Shown here piece by piece: positions 60,494-64,000 of a stretch of 64,000 nt of DNA. The DNA lies in assembly GCF_021696945.1 (NCBI RefSeq), contig NZ_JACYHE010000011.1, positions 60,142 to 124,141 of the forward strand, given 5' to 3'. A model generated the notes under the pieces. The model saw only the letters and a list, made by a program, of their open reading frames with translations. It was not told the DNA's origin and made no database searches. The position numbers and the translations under genes are program-made. Within the stretch, counting starts at the first letter, position 1. Each line of letters begins with the position of its first letter. The DNA comes from Streptomyces sp. JJ36. Its GTDB lineage: Bacteria; Actinomycetota; Actinomycetes; Streptomycetales; Streptomycetaceae.

Positions 60494-60528
60494 CGCCCGG
60501 GCGTGGAGAACATCTCCACGCCCGGGCG
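60494..60528. terminator. Perfect 16-bp hairpin
   Basis: CGCCCGGGCGTGGAGA (60494-60509) pairs perfectly with TCTCCACGCCCGGGCG (60513-60528), loop ACA. It lies between the HAD start and the end of the GAF-ANTAR gene, and most likely terminates the latter (minus strand), although 175 bases past its stop. Confidence 0.65.
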
Positions 60529-60702
60529 TATCCCTCTCACCCAGAGGGGCCGCTCAACCCCGTCCGCCGAGTCCCACGCGTATCGCCTGCCAAACACGGC
60601 CCTTCACACCACCCTCCGCAGACCGCTCGGCGGTCCCGTCCGCCGAGCGCCCAGGGCTCCGGCCGACGGGCCGCGGCCGGGTCAGGCCGGGGGCGGGCCG
60701 GG

Positions 60703-61434
60703 TCAGTCGCGCCGGGCCCGGGCGAGGGCGTGCCGGATGCGGTCGTCCGCGAGCTGGCCCTCCACGATCCGGGACGCCACCTCGCGCAGCTTCACGTTCA
60801 GGTGTTGCGAGCAGCGCACCAGCATGCCGAACGCCTGTGGTGAGGCGACGCCGTAGCGCTCCATCAGCATTCCGGTGGCCTCCCCGATGAGCTGGCGGCT
60901 CGCGACCGCGGTCTCCAGCGAGTCGACCTGCCCGGCCCGGTCCAGCGCCACGGCTGCGTGCTCGCCGAAGACGGCTGCGGTCCGCACGGCGGTCTCGTCG
61001 AAGGCCTCCGGCTTGGCGGAGCAGAGACACAGCGTGCCGAGCGTGCCGCGCTCGCCGGTCAGCGTGCAGGCCAGCAGCGCACGCACCCCCAGCTCCTCGG
61101 CGTGCCGGGCGAACCGCGGCCAGCGCCGCTCCTCCGCCGTGTCCGCGATCCGCACCACCGGCTCGCCGGACTGCGGGGCCGGCACCGGCCCCTCGCCCAG
61201 TCGTTCCTGCACCCGGGCCAGCTCCGGGACCGGTCCGCCCGTGTGCGCCTCGCTGCCGACCGCGCCGCCACCGCGCCGGAGGGAGAGGAAGCCCGCGTGC
61301 TCGCTGCCCGGGACCGTGGTGACCGCCAGGTCCACCACCCGGCGCAGCGTCCGCTCCCGGGAGGGCAGTCCGTGCAGCAGGCGGGAGAGGGCGGCGAACC
61401 GGGCCGCGACCTCCAGGGGAGGGCTCTCCGCCAC
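60703..61434 (-). CDS. GAF and ANTAR domain protein (RNA-binding antiterminator type)
   Basis: A 243-aa regulator. The GAF domain spans about residues 20-165 (VVDLAVTTVPGSEHAGFLSL, RFARHAEELGVRALLACTLT, GTLGTLCLCSAKPEAFDE). The ANTAR domain follows (about 180-235), with RQLIGEATGMLMERYGVASPQAFGMLVRCS. ANTAR domains bind two-hexaloop RNA and prevent termination. The domain is complete, so RNA binding is plausible. GTG 61434 is the start. It is divergent from a stress sigma factor gene, a pairing that suggests a role in stress response. Confidence 0.9.
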   Translation of the reverse strand: MAESPPLEVAARFAALSRLLHGLPSRERTLRRVVDLAVTTVPGSEHAGFLSLRRGGGAVGSEAHTGGPVPELARVQERLGEGPVPAPQSGEPVVRIADTAEERRWPRFARHAEELGVRALLACTLTGERGTLGTLCLCSAKPEAFDETAVRTAAVFGEHAAVALDRAGQVDSLETAVASRQLIGEATGMLMERYGVASPQAFGMLVRCSQHLNVKLREVASRIVEGQLADDRIRHALARARRD

Positions 61435-61801
61435 CGTGCATCACCACCTCGGAAACGCCGCGCCAGATCGCGACCAGGCTACAAGCGGTAGGCGCCGGGC
61501 GCCGCTCGGTGAGGGGGCCACGTCCCTGCGGCCGTGGCGGCGACCGGGTGCGGACCCCGGGGCGCCGCGGCCGGGCCGTGCCCGCCCCGCACGGCGGGCC
61601 GGTGCCGCGTACGGGGAGGCGGGGCGGCGCGCCGTCCGAGTGCGGGCCCCGGCCCCCGCACGTACGGTGAGAGACGAGCAGTGCTTCGACCAGCAGGCAC
61701 TACGCGAGCCACAGGCCCTGTCGCCCTGATGCTCCGGTCGTGCCGGTCCCGCATCGCGGCGGCGTTCGCCGACGGACCACCTCGATCCGGGAGGGCGCAG
61801 C
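61435..61801. other. Divergent region between GAF-ANTAR and sigma factor genes
   Basis: About 367 bases. It should contain both promoters. I looked for the GTTT...GGGTAT-type promoter used by SigB/F-class sigma factors and did not find a clear match. Confidence 0.4.
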
Positions 61802-62641
61802 ATGGTCACTGCCTACCGGGCGAAGCACGCCCGTCACCCGCATGACGACGCCCCCGACACCGCCGAGATCTTCCGCCGCATCGCCGAGCTGCCGGACGGT
61901 CCCGAGAAGGAGGAGCTGCGGGGACAGGTGGTGTGCGCGTGGATGCCGATGGCGCGCCGGCTCGCCGGGCGCTTCCGGGACCGGGGGGAGCCGCTGGAGG
62001 ATCTTCAGCAGACGGCCGCGCTGGGGCTGGTGAAGGCGGTGGCCGGCTACGACGCGGGACGCGGCACCGTCTTCGAGAGCTACGCCATCCCCACCATCGT
62101 CGGCGAGATCAAGCGGCACTTCCGCGACCACACCTGGGACCTGCACGTGCCGCGCCGGGTCCAGCACCTGCGCAACCGGGTGCGGGCCAGTTCGCGCGAG
62201 CTGATCTCGGTCCTCGGCGACCGGGCGCCCACGGTCGCGCAGATCGCCGAGCACAGCGGGCTCACCGAGGAGGAGGTGCTGCTGGGGATGGAGGCGCTGG
62301 AGAGTTACACGGCTCTCTCGCTCGACGCCGAGCTGCCCGCCGGGGACAACGGCTTCTCGCTCCAGGACGTCCTGGGCGAGTGCGACGCCGGGTACGACCA
62401 GGTGGTGCACCGGGAGGCGGTGAAGCCGCACCTCTGCCAGCTTCCCGAGCGGGAGCGCAGAATCCTCTATCTGCGCTTCTTCTGCGACATGACGCAGAGC
62501 TGCATCGCCGACGAGCTGGGCATCTCGCAGATGCACGTCTCCCGGCTGCTGCACGCGACCTGCGAGCGCATCCACCGCCGCGTGGAGGGGGAGCGGGCCG
62601 CGGAACGGGCCGCGCAGGAGAGCGGGCGCAGCCGCGTGTAG
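61802..62641 (+). CDS. SigB/SigF-family stress sigma factor
   Basis: A 279-aa sigma factor of the SigB/F/G group. Region 2 is ARRLAGRFRDRGEPLEDLQQTAALGLVKAVAGYD with FESYAIPTIVGEIKRHFRD; HTWDLHVPRRVQ is the group signature. Region 3 is PTVAQIAEHSGLTEEEVLLGMEAL; region 4 is LPERERRILYLRFFCDMTQSCIADELGISQMHVSRLL. ATG 61802 with GGGAGGG upstream is the start. No anti-sigma gene is adjacent; RsbW-like partners are encoded elsewhere, one of them possibly at 22839-23309. Confidence 0.92.
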   Translation: MVTAYRAKHARHPHDDAPDTAEIFRRIAELPDGPEKEELRGQVVCAWMPMARRLAGRFRDRGEPLEDLQQTAALGLVKAVAGYDAGRGTVFESYAIPTIVGEIKRHFRDHTWDLHVPRRVQHLRNRVRASSRELISVLGDRAPTVAQIAEHSGLTEEEVLLGMEALESYTALSLDAELPAGDNGFSLQDVLGECDAGYDQVVHREAVKPHLCQLPERERRILYLRFFCDMTQSCIADELGISQMHVSRLLHATCERIHRRVEGERAAERAAQESGRSRV

Positions 62642-62868
62642 GGGCGCGCTCCGCCGGGCGCGGGTTGCCCGGGGCCGTACGGCGCCGTACGGCGCCGTGC
62701 GGACGGCCCGCAGAACGGAGGAAGGAGTGCGGCCGCGTGCCGTGAGCCGGTGCGCCCGCCGTTCGGGGGGGGCGTGCGGCGGAACCCCCGGGCCGGACGG
62801 GCCCCGGCCTCCGGAGGAAAGTGCCCCGGCGCGCCCGTTGCGTCGCGGCAGCGGCCCGGCCGCCGCGC

Positions 62869-63915
62869 TCAGGGGAGCGGGGCGGCGGCCGCCCGGGCGG
62901 GGCGCGGCAGGCGTGCCACCGCGTCCAGCACCTCGTCGGCCGTGATCCGCAGCAGCCGTGGGTCCGTACGGGTGCCGTGCGCGTCCCCCGGCCGTACGGC
63001 ACCCGGCGCGTCCGGGTCCGGGCGCCACAGCACCCGGTGCCGGGGGTGGTCCGGCGGCCCCCAGAGCACGGGGGAGACGGGTCCGAACAGCACCACGGAG
63101 GGGGCGGCCAGCGCACTGGCCAGGTGGGCCAGTCCGGTGTCCCCCGAGACCACCGCGCGCGCCCCGGCGACCAGCGCCGTCAGCTCCGCGAACGGCACGT
63201 CGGCGCCGCCGCCGTGCACGGCCGTGGGCGGCAGCCCGGCCCGCCGGGCGATGCCGTGGGCGAGCTCCGCCTCGCCGGCCCCGGCGGTCAGCACCACCCG
63301 GTGCCCGGCTCGCCGCAGCCCGGCGGCCACCGCGGCGAACCGCTCCGGCGGCCAGCACCGGGCGGCGGCGTCCGCGCCCGGGTGCAGCACGGTGGCGCCT
63401 GGGGCCGGTGAGGGGCGGCCGGGCACGGGGATGTGCAGGTCCTCCGGGTCGGCCGGGACGCCGTACGCCTCCAGCAGACGGCACCAGCGCCGGCGCTCGT
63501 GCTCGTCCTCGCGCCACTCGGGACCCGGCGCGTCCGGCACCGCGGGGTCGGCGAAGGCCAGCAGCCGGACCGGGCGCAGGGCCCGCAGCAGGCGGTGGCT
63601 GGCCTCGCCGTTGCCGTGCAGGTCGACCGCGACGGCCGGGGGCGGCCCGGCCCACTCCAGCCGTCCGGGTACGGCGCGGCCCGGCCCCTCGGCCGGCAGC
63701 AGCCGGTCCACGGCGCCGGTCGCGGCGGCGGCCTCCGCCAGCCGGGCGGGTGCCGCGAGGACGAGCGGACGCTCCGGGTGGGCCCGCCGCAGTGCGCGCA
63801 GCGCCGGTACGGCGGTGAGCAGGTCGCCCAGCCCGAGCGCCCGCAGCACCAGCACCGCGTCACTGCCGGGCGCGTCCGGCGCCCCCGGCGCGCCCGGCTG
63901 GGCCGCCCCTGCCAC
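62869..63915 (-). CDS. Glycosyltransferase family 9 (heptosyltransferase-like)
   Basis: A 348-aa glycosyltransferase. The N-terminal VLVLRALGLGDLLTAVPALRALRRAHP (about residues 21-47) is the GT9 acceptor-side motif. ATVLHPGADAAARCWPPERFAAVA and ALVAGARAVVSGDTGLAHLASALAAPSVVLFGPVSP are the donor-binding half with the conserved SGDTGLAHLA. In Gram-positive actinomycetes such enzymes are thought to act on cell-wall or secondary-metabolite glycans rather than LPS. GTG 63915 is assumed; the frame stays open towards the window edge, so the true start could be further upstream. Confidence 0.88.
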   Translation of the reverse strand: MAGAAQPGAPGAPDAPGSDAVLVLRALGLGDLLTAVPALRALRRAHPERPLVLAAPARLAEAAAATGAVDRLLPAEGPGRAVPGRLEWAGPPPAVAVDLHGNGEASHRLLRALRPVRLLAFADPAVPDAPGPEWREDEHERRRWCRLLEAYGVPADPEDLHIPVPGRPSPAPGATVLHPGADAAARCWPPERFAAVAAGLRRAGHRVVLTAGAGEAELAHGIARRAGLPPTAVHGGGADVPFAELTALVAGARAVVSGDTGLAHLASALAAPSVVLFGPVSPVLWGPPDHPRHRVLWRPDPDAPGAVRPGDAHGTRTDPRLLRITADEVLDAVARLPRPARAAAAPLP

Positions 63916-64000
63916 GCCGCCCGCCCGGCTAGGCCCGGCACCCCCGGCACCGCGCGCCCCGCTCGCCGGGCCGTCGCCCGCGGAGGGGGCGGCATCCCCG

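Noticed and set aside
62642..62868. Repeated GCCGTACGGC-like motifs after the sigma factor gene
   Set aside because: Short GTACGG-type strings are abundant all over this genome's intergenic DNA; nothing specific beyond base composition.

Overview
The window is chromosomal DNA of a high-GC actinomycete, almost certainly Streptomyces or a close relative. The evidence is the very high GC in third codon positions, frequent GTG/TTG starts, many 4-bp start/stop overlaps, and families typical of the genus: an RsbW-like regulatory ATPase, GAF-ANTAR, a SigB/F-type sigma factor, monomeric isocitrate dehydrogenase, secreted actinomycete proteins and an F510_1955-type lipoprotein. No rRNA, tRNA, CRISPR array, transposase or integrase was recognised.

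Region 1 (1-900) is the 3' part of a TrmA/RumA-type RNA m5U methyltransferase.

Region 2 (about 0.9-22.5 kb) is an accessory, defence-like island. It begins with an orphan PD-(D/E)XK nuclease (1394-3076) and an AlbA_2/Schlafen-like remnant (3202-3486). A tight three-gene operon follows: radical SAM enzyme, 139-aa protein, and a nuclease-STAND NTPase resembling Avs proteins (3763-9028). On the minus strand lie a frameshifted nuclease gene (9221-10743), a broken Wadjet-type locus (TIGR02677 intact, TIGR02678 truncated, SMC and TIGR02679 genes absent), and a coupled pair of helicases: a RelE-fold/UvrD protein and a 2311-aa DEAD-box/DUF1998/Vsr-like protein. Several systems are decayed, as expected where defence genes turn over.

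Region 3 (22.6-34.9 kb) holds mixed small genes: RsbW-like ATPase, SCO0854-like TerD-domain protein, a dienelactone hydrolase with an apparent internal deletion, SUKH protein, secreted ricin-type lectin, RibD/DHFR-like reductase, WS/DGAT acyltransferase, an unknown with a PH-like C-terminus, and an AbiEi/DUF559-like protein.

Region 4 (35.0-39.0 kb, minus strand) is a compact operon. A 98-aa peptide gene is followed by a perfect 16-bp hairpin, an HTTM-alpha/beta-hydrolase fusion, a small DUF5819/SdpA-like membrane protein and an O-methyltransferase. It looks like an undescribed Sdp-like peptide system. Next to it is a divergent XRE regulator/methionine aminopeptidase pair with a clear twin-palindrome operator.

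Region 5 (40.7-51.2 kb) has a pentapeptide-repeat protein, an ECF sigma factor coupled to an M48 metalloprotease with a LysM tail, and arsenic-resistance genes (ArsO-like monooxygenase, Acr3, ArsR, ArsC) interrupted by an aldo/keto reductase with its TetR regulator.

Region 6 (51.3-64 kb) is mostly core or stress functions: isocitrate dehydrogenase, a PGPGW membrane protein, a 48-aa basic protein, a tandem universal stress protein, a His-rich secreted/membrane cluster, a HAD phosphatase, a GAF-ANTAR regulator, a SigB/F-family sigma factor and a GT9 glycosyltransferase.
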